Assembly (NCBI GenBank): GCA_947503925.1
Contig: CANNFQ010000007.1
Span: 62,001-126,000, forward strand
From: an uncultured Paracoccaceae bacterium
GTDB taxonomy: Bacteria; Pseudomonadota; Alphaproteobacteria; Rhodobacterales; Rhodobacteraceae
DNA length: 64,000 bases
Direction: 5' to 3'
Part shown: positions 26,180 through 36,000 of the stretch, piece by piece
How positions within the stretch are numbered: position 1 is the stretch's first letter
Layout: each line of letters starts with the position of its first letter
The notes under the pieces: model-generated
The model's input: only the letters and a program-made list of their open reading frames with translations
Told to the model about the DNA's origin: nothing
Database searches by the model: none
Made by a program: the position numbers and the translations under genes

Positions 26180-26295
26180 TGCATTCTCCTGTCGGTTTCG
26201 TCCTAGATGACGACATGCGTGTCCCGCATGGAGCCTGGTGTCAGATGATGAAGTATTGTTGTGGAGCCCTGTTTGTTCTGTATTTGGGTGTGGCT

Positions 26296-29200
26296 TTATT
26301 GGCCACCGGCATCTGACATCAGCCCTGCGATCCTGACCCGCGCCGAGTTTGACCGCGGTTGCCAGAGATTGCGATCAATCGCCTCCTGTAGCCTTTGCGC
26401 AATTTCCCTGAGTGCGGGGGCATTGGCGTCTGCGATAAAGTCGCGGGTTTCGTCGTCTTTGATGAACGCCTCTTCGACCAGGTCGAAATGATGGTTGCGT
26501 ACTGCCCCGGTTGTTGCGGCAAAGGCAAAGAGGTAATCAACCGTGGCTGCGATTTCGAATGCGCCCTTGTAGCCGTGCCGTTTGACCCCGTCGATCCATT
26601 TTGGGTTCACAACGCGGGACCGGACCACCCGCCCGATTTCATCATCAAGCGTGCGGATCACTGGCCGTTCGGGGCGTGAGTGGTCGTTGTGATAGATGGG
26701 CCGGTCCTGTCCTTGCAGCGTGCTGATCGCCGCTGCCGCCCCGCCTTCGAATTGGTAATAGTCATCGCTGTCGAGGATATCATGTTCCCGGTTGTCCTGA
26801 TTTTGCACGATGGCTTCGGTCTGGGACAGGCGCTGTTCCATGGCCTTGCGGGCCTTGTGCCCTTGGGTGCCTGATCCGTAGGCATAGCTGCCCCATTCCA
26901 GATAGGCTTCGGCGAAATCGGATTTGTCGGACCATATCCGTTCATCGATCAGAGCTTGCAGACCCGCCCCGTAAGCGCCGGGTTTGGAGCCGAAGACGCG
27001 TGAAGTGTCCTCACCCGCTTTCGCGCGGGCGGCGGCAGGGTTGAGGTCTGCAGGTTCTTCAAGTTCCTGTACTGCGCGGGCTGCACTGTCAACCAGTGCG
27101 ATCAATTGCGGGAAGGCGTCGCGAAAGAAGCCGGAGATGCGCAAGGTGACATCAACGCGGGGCCGGCCCAGGACGGTTTGTGGCAGGATGTCAAAACCGG
27201 TGACGCGCCGGTTGGCGCTGTCCCAGCTAGGCTTGACGCCCATGAGTGCCAGCGCCTGGGCGATGTCATCGCCGCCGGTGCGCATATTGGCGGTGCCCCA
27301 GGCGGTGATCAGCATGCTGCGTGGCCAGTCGCCGTGATCCTGCAGGTGTTTTTCGATCAGCAGGTTTGCGGATTTCCACCCCAGTGCCCAGGCGGTTGGG
27401 GTGGGGACGGCCCGGCTGTCGACGCTGTAGAAATTGCGCCCGGTGGGCAACACATCCATCCGCCCGCGTGTGGGTGCGCCGGACGGGCCCGGGTTGACGA
27501 AGTGCCCCTTGAGGGCGCTGAGGAGACCCGCCCCTTCGGATACGCCGCAGGTTTTGATTGTCGGGAGGATGTGGTCCTGAATTTCTGTGAGGACGGCCTG
27601 TGCCGCTCGTGGGGTGAACCCCACATCGCCCCACCCGCCGTCCCGCAGCGCGCGTTGACATAGGTTTTCAAGCCTTTCGACCGTGTCGCCATTTGTCCGC
27701 CACATCGCATCACCGGCGAGTGTGTCGGGTTTTTCCGGCGCCGGCGCCGCCATGTCGCAGTCCAGTGGGTCGATGCTGAGTTGCAGATCGCTGGCCAAGG
27801 CCCGCAAGAGTGATGCGTTTTGCCCTTTTCCATCCCCGCGCGGCACCCGCGCCAGTGCGATTGCGAGGTCCCGTTCTTGTTGCCCTTCGGGAGATTGTCC
27901 GAAGATATGCAGCCCGTCGCGGATCTGTGCCTCTTTCAATTCGCAAAGATACGCGTCGAGCTTGCCCAGATCGGCCCCATTGTCGCCGGTAAACCCCGCG
28001 TCTTTGGAGAGCCCTGTCACATCCGATAGCGACAGGATTTCGCTGCGTAGATGGTCGATCCGGCGCGGATCGACGCCTGCGGCCTCATAGTACTCATCAA
28101 CCAATGCTTCCAGATCGCGCAGGGGGCCATAGCTTTCTGCGCGTGTCAGTGGTGGCGTCAGGTGGTCGATGATGACTGCGCTTGTGCGTCGTTTGGCTTG
28201 CGTGCCTTCGCCGGGGTCGTTGACGATGAAAGGGTAGATGTGGGGCGTGGGGCCGAAGACGGCCTCGGGCCAGCAGGTCTCTGAGAGGGCCACGGCCTTG
28301 CCGGGCAGCCATTCCAGGTTCCCGTGTTTGCCCATGTGGATGATGGCATCCGCGCCCCAGTGGTGCCGGAGCCAGAAATAGAAGGCGAGGTAGTTGTGCG
28401 GTGGGACGAGGTCGGGGGAATGGTAGGTCTCGGTCGGGTCGATGTTGTAGCCCCGCGCCGGTTGTAGCCCGACGACCGCATTGCCGAACCGGTGGATGGA
28501 AAGGGCGAAACCAGCGTTTGTAGTGTCTGATGGACCCTCCGGGGGGAGTATTTTTGGCAAAATGATAAAGGGGTCGTCTTCCGGCTGCCCCCAGCGTGTG
28601 GTGATCTGTTCTTTGATTTCCCACGGCAATGCGCCGAAGTGTTGCTTGTAGACGTCAAGGGGCAGGAGTTCGCCCCCCTCTTTGTTCACCCGGTCGGTGA
28701 GCCAGTTAGTGGGGCCTTCCATGATTTGCTGCATCAATGTCGCGCTGTCGGCAGGCGGTGTGACGTCGTAACCCTCGGTTTTGAGCAGGTTCAGCACGTG
28801 CACGGTGGCCGCCGGTGTGTCGAGCCCAACGCCGTTGGCCAGCCGCCCATCTTTGTTGGGATAGTTGGCGAGGATCAGGGCGACCTTTTTGTTCTCCGGC
28901 GCGGTTTGGCGTAGTCCAGCCCAGTTCTTGGCCAGCCCGCTGACGAAATCGATCCGGTCGCCGCGTGATTGGTAGGTCGCGATCGGACATTCTGTGGCGT
29001 CGTCAAAGAACGCCTCGCCCTTGAAACTGACCGCGCGGGACAGAATGCGTCCGTCGACCTCGGGCAGGGCCACGTTCATGGCGATGTCGCGCGCCATCAG
29101 GCCTTGGGGGTTTTCGGCCCATGTGGCTTCGGATCCGCCGGAGAGTATGATCTGGAAGATGGGCGCATTGTTCGCCAGCAGCGGGTTTTGCGGACTGTCG

Positions 29201-30027
29201 TCACCGTCATGGGGGGACCCGACCGCGAAGGCGGTGCAATTGAGGATGATGTCGGGCGGTGTTGCTTTGAAGAGCGTATCAAGGGTGGCTTTGCTGACTG
29301 GGTCTTTCAGGCTGGCCACGAAGATGGGCAGCGGGTTGAGGCCGGCGCGTGTCAGGCTGCGCGTCAGTCGGTTGATCGGGTTCAGACCGCCGCCTTGCAC
29401 CAAGGCGCGGTAGAATATGATGGGGACGATGGGCGCGCCTTCGGTCCAAGCGGATTGTGCTGCGGTCAGGTCAGCGATGCCTGCGCCGGGCCAGTAGACA
29501 CCTGCGCGCAGCAGGGGGGCTGGCGCGCTGGGCTTGTCACCACCGTCGAGCATGGCTTTGGCGTAGTGCAGCAGGTTGGTGTTGTTTTCCGGGCCGCCTT
29601 CGACGAGGTAGGACCAGAGCGTGTCGTAATCCTCCGGGCTGACGGTGGAGAGTTCGCGCAATTCGGGGTCGGGCTTGTCGTCGCCGGGCAGGGCGGCAAA
29701 GGGGATACCTGCGGCGTGCAAGCGGGCTGCGTATTGGGTCAGCCCGTATTTCCAGTAGCCCGCACCGCCAAGGATGCGCGCGATGACCAGCCGTGATTTC
29801 GTGGCGCAATCGTCTAGATGCAGATCGACCGACATCGGGTGGGTCAGGTGCATCATATTGGCCAGCCGCAGGCTGGGTGGGCTGTCCATCTCGGCCCGTG
29901 CGTCTGAGAGGGCGGCGAGTTCGGTGTCTGCGGCCGAGATGATCACGACGTCGGCGGGGGATTGGCCCAGATCGACGGGTTCCGTGCCATCGCTGATCGC
30001 ACCGGGGGTCGCGGCGAGCAGGTGCAT
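26296..30027 (-). CDS. cobN: Cobaltochelatase subunit CobN
   Basis: CobN (1243 aa) is the large corrin-binding subunit of the aerobic CobNST chelatase, inserting Co2+ into hydrogenobyrinic acid a,c-diamide. Recognised segments are ARILGGAGYWKYGL, YWPGAGIADL, LANYPNKDGRLANGVGLDTPA, FYFWLRHHWGADAIIHMGKHGNLEWLPGKAVALSE (read in parts), and AWGTANMRTGGDDIAQALALMG, all typical. I chose the ATG at 30027 because the in-frame extension upstream has no family features. The size agrees with CobN. cobS and cobT are not in the window. Confidence 0.96.
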   Translation of the reverse strand: MHLLAATPGAISDGTEPVDLGQSPADVVIISAADTELAALSDARAEMDSPPSLRLANMMHLTHPMSVDLHLDDCATKSRLVIARILGGAGYWKYGLTQYAARLHAAGIPFAALPGDDKPDPELRELSTVSPEDYDTLWSYLVEGGPENNTNLLHYAKAMLDGGDKPSAPAPLLRAGVYWPGAGIADLTAAQSAWTEGAPIVPIIFYRALVQGGGLNPINRLTRSLTRAGLNPLPIFVASLKDPVSKATLDTLFKATPPDIILNCTAFAVGSPHDGDDSPQNPLLANNAPIFQIILSGGSEATWAENPQGLMARDIAMNVALPEVDGRILSRAVSFKGEAFFDDATECPIATYQSRGDRIDFVSGLAKNWAGLRQTAPENKKVALILANYPNKDGRLANGVGLDTPAATVHVLNLLKTEGYDVTPPADSATLMQQIMEGPTNWLTDRVNKEGGELLPLDVYKQHFGALPWEIKEQITTRWGQPEDDPFIILPKILPPEGPSDTTNAGFALSIHRFGNAVVGLQPARGYNIDPTETYHSPDLVPPHNYLAFYFWLRHHWGADAIIHMGKHGNLEWLPGKAVALSETCWPEAVFGPTPHIYPFIVNDPGEGTQAKRRTSAVIIDHLTPPLTRAESYGPLRDLEALVDEYYEAAGVDPRRIDHLRSEILSLSDVTGLSKDAGFTGDNGADLGKLDAYLCELKEAQIRDGLHIFGQSPEGQQERDLAIALARVPRGDGKGQNASLLRALASDLQLSIDPLDCDMAAPAPEKPDTLAGDAMWRTNGDTVERLENLCQRALRDGGWGDVGFTPRAAQAVLTEIQDHILPTIKTCGVSEGAGLLSALKGHFVNPGPSGAPTRGRMDVLPTGRNFYSVDSRAVPTPTAWALGWKSANLLIEKHLQDHGDWPRSMLITAWGTANMRTGGDDIAQALALMGVKPSWDSANRRVTGFDILPQTVLGRPRVDVTLRISGFFRDAFPQLIALVDSAARAVQELEEPADLNPAAARAKAGEDTSRVFGSKPGAYGAGLQALIDERIWSDKSDFAEAYLEWGSYAYGSGTQGHKARKAMEQRLSQTEAIVQNQDNREHDILDSDDYYQFEGGAAAAISTLQGQDRPIYHNDHSRPERPVIRTLDDEIGRVVRSRVVNPKWIDGVKRHGYKGAFEIAATVDYLFAFAATTGAVRNHHFDLVEEAFIKDDETRDFIADANAPALREIAQRLQEAIDRNLWQPRSNSARVRIAGLMSDAGGQ

Positions 30028-30074
30028 TATCTGTGCCCTCGTGTTAGGGCGGGGCAAATAATGAGGTCGAGACA

Positions 30075-30230
30075 ATGGATTACAAAGCATCGGGCGCGCC
30101 CAAGAAGGGCAAGAACGCTCCGAAACATGCTGAGCACAATGCGCATGGATCGGGAAAGAAGCCGTTTGGCCTGCGCGAAGATAAGACCGCACTTCTGGCG
30201 CGGATGAAAAAGGCGGCAAGTAAGGCTTAG
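30075..30230 (+). CDS. Small lysine-rich protein (51 aa)
   Basis: An ATG with GAGGT 7 nt upstream opens a 51-codon frame: MDYKASGAPKKGKNAPKHAEHN, then GSGKKPFGLREDKTALLARMKKAASKA. It is strongly basic (many Lys, several His), probably disordered at first with a short amphipathic C-terminal helix. It runs against the cobalamin genes, divergent from cobN by 47 bp and overlapping the GNAT stop by 4 nt. The composition and the clean ribosome site argue for a real gene. I recall similar short basic proteins in Rhodobacteraceae, function unknown. Confidence 0.62.
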   Translation: MDYKASGAPKKGKNAPKHAEHNAHGSGKKPFGLREDKTALLARMKKAASKA

Positions 30231-30682
30231 TCGCACAACGGCTTTTCCATGAAGATCGAGGACTTGGCTTCGACATAGTCACCAAAGACGCCGCAATCGG
30301 TAAAGCCATGCCGCCGATAGAGTTTATGCGCTGCGTGCAGCAGATTACCGGTTTCCAGTTTGATGACGGGCAGCTTGTGCGCGCGGGCGGTGTCTTCGAG
30401 TTGACGCATCAGGGCGTCGGCCACGCCTTTCCCGCGCGCGGCCTCATCCACGAACATGGATTTGATTTCGCCGTAGTCCGATGTGACCTTGAGCGCGCCG
30501 GTGCCGAGGATCTGGTCACCCTGGCGGGCCGTGAAGAAATGGATATCGGGCGCCACAAGATCGTCGATTTCGAGGTAGTAATTATCCTCGGGCGGGAAGA
30601 GTTCCTGCATCAGCGCATGGCTTTGGCGCAGAAGCGCCGTCGCCTGCGGGCGGTGCGGATCCGTTTTTTCGACGATAATCAT
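30227..30682 (-). CDS. GNAT family N-acetyltransferase
   Basis: A 151-aa GNAT protein. Acetyl-CoA-binding motif A is IKSMFVDEAARGKGVADALM, with R-G-K-G-V-A as the pyrophosphate loop; ETGNLLHAAHKLYRRHGF is motif B. The N-terminus (MQELFPPEDNYYLEIDDL) resembles PA4866/YhhY-like small-molecule acetyltransferases. Its start overlaps the cobW stop by 4 nt, tying it to the riboswitch-led operon. The substrate is unknown. Confidence 0.88.
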   Translation of the reverse strand: MIIVEKTDPHRPQATALLRQSHALMQELFPPEDNYYLEIDDLVAPDIHFFTARQGDQILGTGALKVTSDYGEIKSMFVDEAARGKGVADALMRQLEDTARAHKLPVIKLETGNLLHAAHKLYRRHGFTDCGVFGDYVEAKSSIFMEKPLCD

Positions 30683-31743
30683 GCTTGCAAAGCGGCGCTG
30701 ATCGCGGCCTGATCAAGCCCGGCCTCGCCGATGACAACCAGCCGGGTTTCGCGAGGGGCGTCGCCGAAAGGTTGATCGAAATAGGTATCCACGCGAGGGC
30801 CGACTGCCTGCAGGGTCAGCCGCATTGGTTTGCCGGTGACAGCAACGAAGCCTTTGAGCCGCAGGATGTTGTTGGCCCGGATCGTATCGGCGACCTGTTC
30901 GGCGAAGGCGTTGGCATCCGTGATTTCGCCGCGGGCGACAATGAAGCTTTCAAACTCATCATGGCCATGTTCGTGTGCGTGATCGTGGTGGTGATCATCG
31001 TCGTCATCATGGTGATGACGGTGGTGGACTTCGTGGCGGCTGGCGAGGTCCGTTTCTGCACCGATGCCCTGGCCCAACAGAACATCGACGGGCAGGGCAC
31101 CCATACTGGCCTTGACCACCTGCACGCCGTCGCGGCTTTCGGTTTTCAGGCGTGTTGTCAGCGCGCCGGCCTCATCTTCGCTCAGCAAGTCAGCCTTATT
31201 GACCACAATCATATCTGCGCAGGCGACCTGATCTTCGAAGAGCTCAGATAGGGGCGTTTCATGGTCGAGGTTTTCGTCCTGCGCGCGCTGGGCATCGACG
31301 GCGGCGACGTTATGGGCGAATTGCCCATCATGCACGGCGCGGCCATCGACAACGGTAACGACCCCATCAACGGTGACTTTGGTGGAGATGCCCGGCCAGT
31401 TGAAGGCGCGTACCAGCGGTTGGGGTAGGGCGAGGCCGGAGGTTTCGATGACGATATGATCGGGTTTGTCGTCGCGTGACAGGAGCATTTCCATCGTAGG
31501 AATGAAATCATCCGCGACCGTGCAGCAGATGCAACCGTTTGACAGTTCCACGATATCGTCTTCGGTGCAGGTTTCCTCACCGCAGCCTTTGAGGATATCG
31601 CCATCGACGCCAAGATCGCCAAATTCATTGATGATCAGCGCGATTTTCTTGCCTTCGGCGTTTTGCAGCATGTGGCGGATGAGCGTGGTTTTACCGGCAC
31701 CAAGGAAACCGGTGACAACGGTGGCGGGGATTTTGGCGGGCAT
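30679..31743 (-). CDS. cobW: CobW, G3E GTPase cobalt chaperone
   Basis: CobW (354 aa) is a GTP-dependent metallochaperone thought to deliver Co2+ for corrin synthesis. The P-loop is GFLGAGKTT (12-20), the metal-binding CxCC is C71-I-C73-C74, and the G4 motif is VNKADLL. A His/Asp-rich run (237-262, about 14 His) would bind divalent metal. The C-terminal CobW_C domain includes ILRLKGFVAVTGKPMRLTLQAVGPRVD. It is placed 80 nt behind the HupE-type transporter gene and in front of GNAT and cobN, consistent with cobalt supply. Confidence 0.94.
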   Translation of the reverse strand: MPAKIPATVVTGFLGAGKTTLIRHMLQNAEGKKIALIINEFGDLGVDGDILKGCGEETCTEDDIVELSNGCICCTVADDFIPTMEMLLSRDDKPDHIVIETSGLALPQPLVRAFNWPGISTKVTVDGVVTVVDGRAVHDGQFAHNVAAVDAQRAQDENLDHETPLSELFEDQVACADMIVVNKADLLSEDEAGALTTRLKTESRDGVQVVKASMGALPVDVLLGQGIGAETDLASRHEVHHRHHHDDDDDHHHDHAHEHGHDEFESFIVARGEITDANAFAEQVADTIRANNILRLKGFVAVTGKPMRLTLQAVGPRVDTYFDQPFGDAPRETRLVVIGEAGLDQAAISAALQA

Positions 31744-31823
31744 GGGATGTGTCCTTGCGGGGTTTGACCAAACGGAATGACGGCCCCTGCGGGACCGCCA
31801 TGCACGATGTTTTTGTTTGGCGC

Positions 31824-32468
31824 TTAGGCGCCGGCGATCGCGGCGACAAGCGGCCCTTCGACGATTTCCAGCGCAAGGAAGATGCCGACACCGGCCACCA
31901 TGGCCCCGCCAAGGCGGGCGTTGATGGCTGTGGCATCTGTGGCTCCCAGTTTCTGGACGGTCCAGCCTGCGGCGATGGCGATCAGATATTGGATCACGCC
32001 AAGACCGATCAGGTAGCCCAGCAGAACGCCGCCGCCGACGCCGCCTTCTTGTCCGGCAATCGAGCCGCCGAAGGCGGAGCCGTGGAACAGACCGAAGGTG
32101 GCAAAGACCAGAACGGCAGCCGTTGTGTTCAGCGCCTTGCCCGACAGGACAATCCCGCCAAGGACGATCAGCGACAGGACAATCACGGTTTCCGCGATTG
32201 GCATCGCGATGCCTGCGTACATCAGCCCGCAGCCGACCAGCATGGCACCAATATAGGCGGCAGGTGTCATCAGCTTACGCCCGGTGAAGAGGGCGGCAAT
32301 ACCCATGGCGGCCACGAAGAACAGGTGGTCAAATCCCAGAACCGGGTGACCTGCGCCGGACATCAGACCATGTGTAAAGGTCTCCATCGGCATGCCGTTC
32401 AGCGGGTGGTGTGCGAGTGCAGGTGAGGCGGCAAGGCTGAGGCCTGCGGCTGTGAATAGTTTTTTCAT
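31824..32468 (-). CDS. HupE/UreJ-type metal permease
   Basis: A 214-aa protein with a signal peptide (MKKLFTAAGLSLAASPALA) followed by about six membrane helices. The family motif lies in SGAGHPVLGFDHLFFVAAMG (HPxxGFDH), and a second His motif is FGLFHGSAFGG. HupE proteins import Ni2+ or Co2+. Control by an upstream cobalamin riboswitch and adjacency to cobW point to Co2+ (inference). The ATG at 32468 is preceded by AAAGGGGA, which is itself inside a hairpin. Confidence 0.9.
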   Translation of the reverse strand: MKKLFTAAGLSLAASPALAHHPLNGMPMETFTHGLMSGAGHPVLGFDHLFFVAAMGIAALFTGRKLMTPAAYIGAMLVGCGLMYAGIAMPIAETVIVLSLIVLGGIVLSGKALNTTAAVLVFATFGLFHGSAFGGSIAGQEGGVGGGVLLGYLIGLGVIQYLIAIAAGWTVQKLGATDATAINARLGGAMVAGVGIFLALEIVEGPLVAAIAGA

Positions 32469-32474
32469 CTTCGT

Positions 32475-32497
32475 CCCCTTTGGATCGTATAAAGGGG
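32475..32497 (-). promoter_or_regulatory. Hairpin covering the HupE-type gene ribosome site
   Basis: CCCCTTT (32475-32481) and AAAGGGG (32491-32497) on the plus strand are perfect 7-bp arms with a 9-nt loop. On the transcript the 3' arm reads AAAGGGG, the Shine-Dalgarno sequence 6 nt before the start. It therefore looks like the translational off-switch of the upstream cobalamin riboswitch. Confidence 0.7.
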
Positions 32498-32579
32498 GGA
32501 TTTCATGGAGTGACCGCGTCTGATTGGCGGCTTTACCCCCACGGAACACCCCGTCCGTTGTTGTTGTCCGAACCCAATG

Positions 32580-32785
32580 GTCCGGTGCATGGCTGGTCTC
32601 CTGGCTTGCGGGTCGATGCACTTTGCGGCCTTCCCGGTGTCCCAGTGGCGTCGTTCGCAAAGCACTCTCCGCATACAGTCGCGGGGGCGGCTGTGGCTTG
32701 GGGCCCCCGATTTGGATCGGCCCGTCCACATTCCCATTTGATCCCCTGACGCTTTTGCGACGTGCGGGGAACCATGCTTGAATGT
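32580..32785 (-). ncRNA. Cobalamin riboswitch
   Basis: Reading the minus strand, I see the core elements in order: AAATGGGAATGTGG, then CCGCCCCCGCGACTGTATGCGG, GCCACTGGGACACCGGGAAGGC, and the B12 box AGCCAGGAGACCAGCC (near 32587-32607). These are the standard conserved blocks of the cobalamin (B12-box) aptamer. The boundaries are approximate. It lies about 110 nt upstream of the HupE-type transporter start and should repress the transporter and the following cob genes when adenosylcobalamin is plentiful. Confidence 0.92.
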
Positions 32786-33026
32786 TGTGCGCCGTTGTAA
32801 GGCAGGGCGTCAAGGCGGAATACGACCTTTGCAAAGCGGATGGCGGCGCATTTTCAAGTGTTGGATGCCTCCGGCGGGAGTATTTTCCGGCGAAATGATA
32901 AAAGTAAACGCAATATCTTGTGGATAAGTGGCGTGATCCGGCCTTATCTAGATGGCTTTCGTTGACTCCGGGGGCCTTGCGGGGACAGGATTTGTCAACT
33001 TGAGGGAATCAAGAGCAGGTAAGCAC

Positions 33027-36000
33027 GTGCGTTTCAGCAAACTTCGACTGAATGGCTTTAAGAGCTTTGTGGATCCAACCGATCTGATCATCGCAGATGG
33101 TCTGACCGGTGTTGTGGGTCCCAATGGCTGTGGCAAGTCAAACCTGTTGGAAGCCCTGCGTTGGGTGATGGGTGAAAACCGTCATAAGGCGATGCGTGGC
33201 GGCAGCATGGAAGATGTGATCTTTGCCGGTGCCTCCACCCGGCCTGCCCGAAACTTTGCCGAAGTATCGCTGATCATTGATAATGGCGAACGGTTGGCGC
33301 CCGCTGCCTTCAACGACAATGATAACCTCGAGATTATTCGCCGGATCACCCGTGATGCCGGATCGGCTTATAAGGTGGGTGCGAAGGATGTGCGCGCGCG
33401 TGATGTGCAGATGCTGTTTGCGGATGCCTCGACCGGTGCCCATTCGCCAGCATTGGTCCGGCAGGGCCAGATTTCGGAATTGATCAACGCCAAGCCCAAG
33501 GCCCGACGCCGTATTCTGGAAGAAGCGGCGGGGATTTCCGGTCTGTATCAGCGCCGCCATGAGGCCGAACTGAAGTTGAAAGGCGCCGAGACGAACCTGA
33601 CCCGCGTTGATGATGTGATTGAGCAATTGGCATCGCAACTGGGGCAGTTGGCCCGGCAAGCCCGTCAGGCTGCCCGTTATCGCGAGATTGGAGAGAAGCT
33701 GCGCAAGGCCGAAGGCATGCTGCTGTTCCGCCGCTGGAAAGAGGCTGATGAGGCCCTGATGGCCGCCGCAGAGCAATTGCGGGAGCGGACGACTGCCGCC
33801 GCGCAGGCCGAAAAAGCGGCGCGTGAAGCCAGCAAAGATCGACAGGTGGCCGAAGATGCCTTGCCTGCACTGCGCGAGGAGGAGGCGATCGCGGCGGCTG
33901 TTTTGCAGCGCTTGCAAGTGCAGCGCGATACGTTGAAGGATCAGGAAGAGCGCGCGCTTTCGATGATCGAAACGCTGCGCGCCCGGATTGACCAGCTGAG
34001 CCGCGATATGGAACGCGAAAGCGGATTGAACAAGGATGCCGGTGAGACGATTGAACGGCTTGAATGGGAAGCACGCGAGATTGCCAAGGCGGGCGAAGGT
34101 CATGAGAAGCGGCTGGAGGAGGCGCAGGTTGCCGCCCGCGAGGCCGCAGGCGTTTTGCAGCAGCGCGAGGCGGATTCCGCACAGTTGACCGAGGATGTCG
34201 CCCGGTTGGCCGCCCGCCACCAATCCGCGCAGCGCTTGCTGGAAGACAACCGCACAACACTGGAGAAGAATGAAAGCGAGGCTGCCCGCGCCAAGGCGGC
34301 GATGGCCGAGGCAGAAGCGGCATTGACCAAGGCCGAAGCTGATTTTGCCGTTGCGGGTGAGGCGGAAAAGCTGGCCGTGGCTGCGGCGGAAGCTGCTGAT
34401 AAGGCATTGGTTGCAGCAGAAGCTGCCCGTGCCGAAACCCAAGGCCGTGAAAGCGATGCGCGCGGCTTGCGATCCGAGGCGGAGGGTGAGGCGAATGCCT
34501 TGCGTGCTGAGGTTGCCGCGCTGGCCAAACTGGTGGAGCGTGACACGGCGGAGGGTGGTCAGGTGCTTGATCTGCTGCGTGTGCAGGGCGGCTATGAAAA
34601 GGCGCTGGGGGCGGCTTTGGCAGATGACCTGCGCGCGCCAGCGGTGGCGGCGGATGCGGCATCGGGCTGGGCCTTGTTGCCGGGCTATGCCACGCCGCAG
34701 ACCTTGCCCGAAGGGGTTGCTGCCCTGACGAATTACGTGACCGTGCCAGAAGTGCTGGCGCGCCGGATGTCACAGGTCGGTCTGGTGGATCAGGCTGACG
34801 GCCCGCGCTTGCAGGCCGATCTGAAACCGGGTCAACGGCTGGTATCGGTCGAGGGTGATTTGTGGCGTTGGGACGGATTCCGCGCAGGTGCCGAAGATGC
34901 GCCATCTGCCGCTGCCTTGCGCTTGCAGCAATTGAACCGCCTGACCGAATTGAAACGTGATCTGGAAGAAGCCTCCGCGACGGCCATGGGTGCCGCGCAG
35001 GCGCATGAGGCGCTGACGTTGATGTTGAAGGATCAGACCGAGGCCGATCATGCCGCTCGCAATGCCCGCCGTGATGCGGATCGCGCAGTTGCGGATGCGA
35101 ACCGCGCTGCCAGCCGGGCGGAAGCCGATCGCAACCTCAGCCAGGGCAAGTTGGAAAGCCTTGGGTTGGCGCTGAAACGCCATGAAGAAGAGGCGATGAA
35201 TGCCCGCAAAGCCCTGACGGAGGCCGAAAAGGCCGCGGCGGATTTGGGTGATCTGGACGCTGCCCGCGCATCCGTTGAAGATGTGAAAATGACCGTGGAG
35301 GCCGCACGGATCACCATGATGTCGCGCCGGTCAGCCCATGATGAGGTGCGCCGCGAAGGCGAGCAGCGGTTGAAGCGGAGCCAAGAGATTACCAAGGAAA
35401 TCTCTGGCTGGAAGCACCGGTTGGAAACGGCCAATAAACGCACTGCCGAATTGGCCGAGCGTAAGGCGGCGAGTGAAGTGGAGCTGACGGAGGCCACTGC
35501 CGCCCCGGATGAGATTGCGGCCAAACGCGCCGAACTGGCTGACGCGATTGACGAGGCCGAGACAAGGCGCAAAGCATCCGCCGACAAGCTGGCCGAGGCT
35601 GAAACGGTGTTGCGCGATGCGGGCCATGTTGAACGGGATTCCGAGCGGTTGGCATCAGAGGCCCGCGAGGCACGCGCCCGGTCCGAAGCCCGGTCCGATG
35701 CCGCGCGCGAAACCGTCGCCTATGCGGCAGAGCGGATCATGGAGGCGCAAGAGGTCACGCCTGATAAGCTGCTGGAAAGCCTAGAGACGGATCTGGATCA
35801 GATGCCCGCCTCCGAAAAGATCGAAGGCGAGGTGAATGCGCTAAAACGCCAGCGCGACAGTCTGGGGGCTGTAAACCTGCGCGCCGAGGAAGACGCCAAG
35901 GAAGTGCAGGTTGAGCATGACGCGCTGGTGGGTGAAAAGGCCGATCTGGAAGCGGCGATTGCCGCGTTGCGTTCAGGCATTGCCAGCCTGAACAAGGAAG

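Noticed and set aside
26214..26316. A plus-strand frame encoding about 33 residues with a hydrophobic end (MKYCCGALFVLYLGVALLATGI)
   Set aside because: No ribosome site before either start, and it overlaps the cobN 3' end on the other strand. Composition alone is not enough.
30947..31037. Simple repeat-like run of CAT/ATC triplets that looked like a microsatellite
   Set aside because: It encodes the His/Asp-rich metal-binding stretch of CobW.
33138..34905. Long minus-strand open frames inside smc (434 and 473 codons)
   Set aside because: They are antisense shadows of the Ala/Glu/Lys-rich coiled-coil codons; no family features or ribosome sites.
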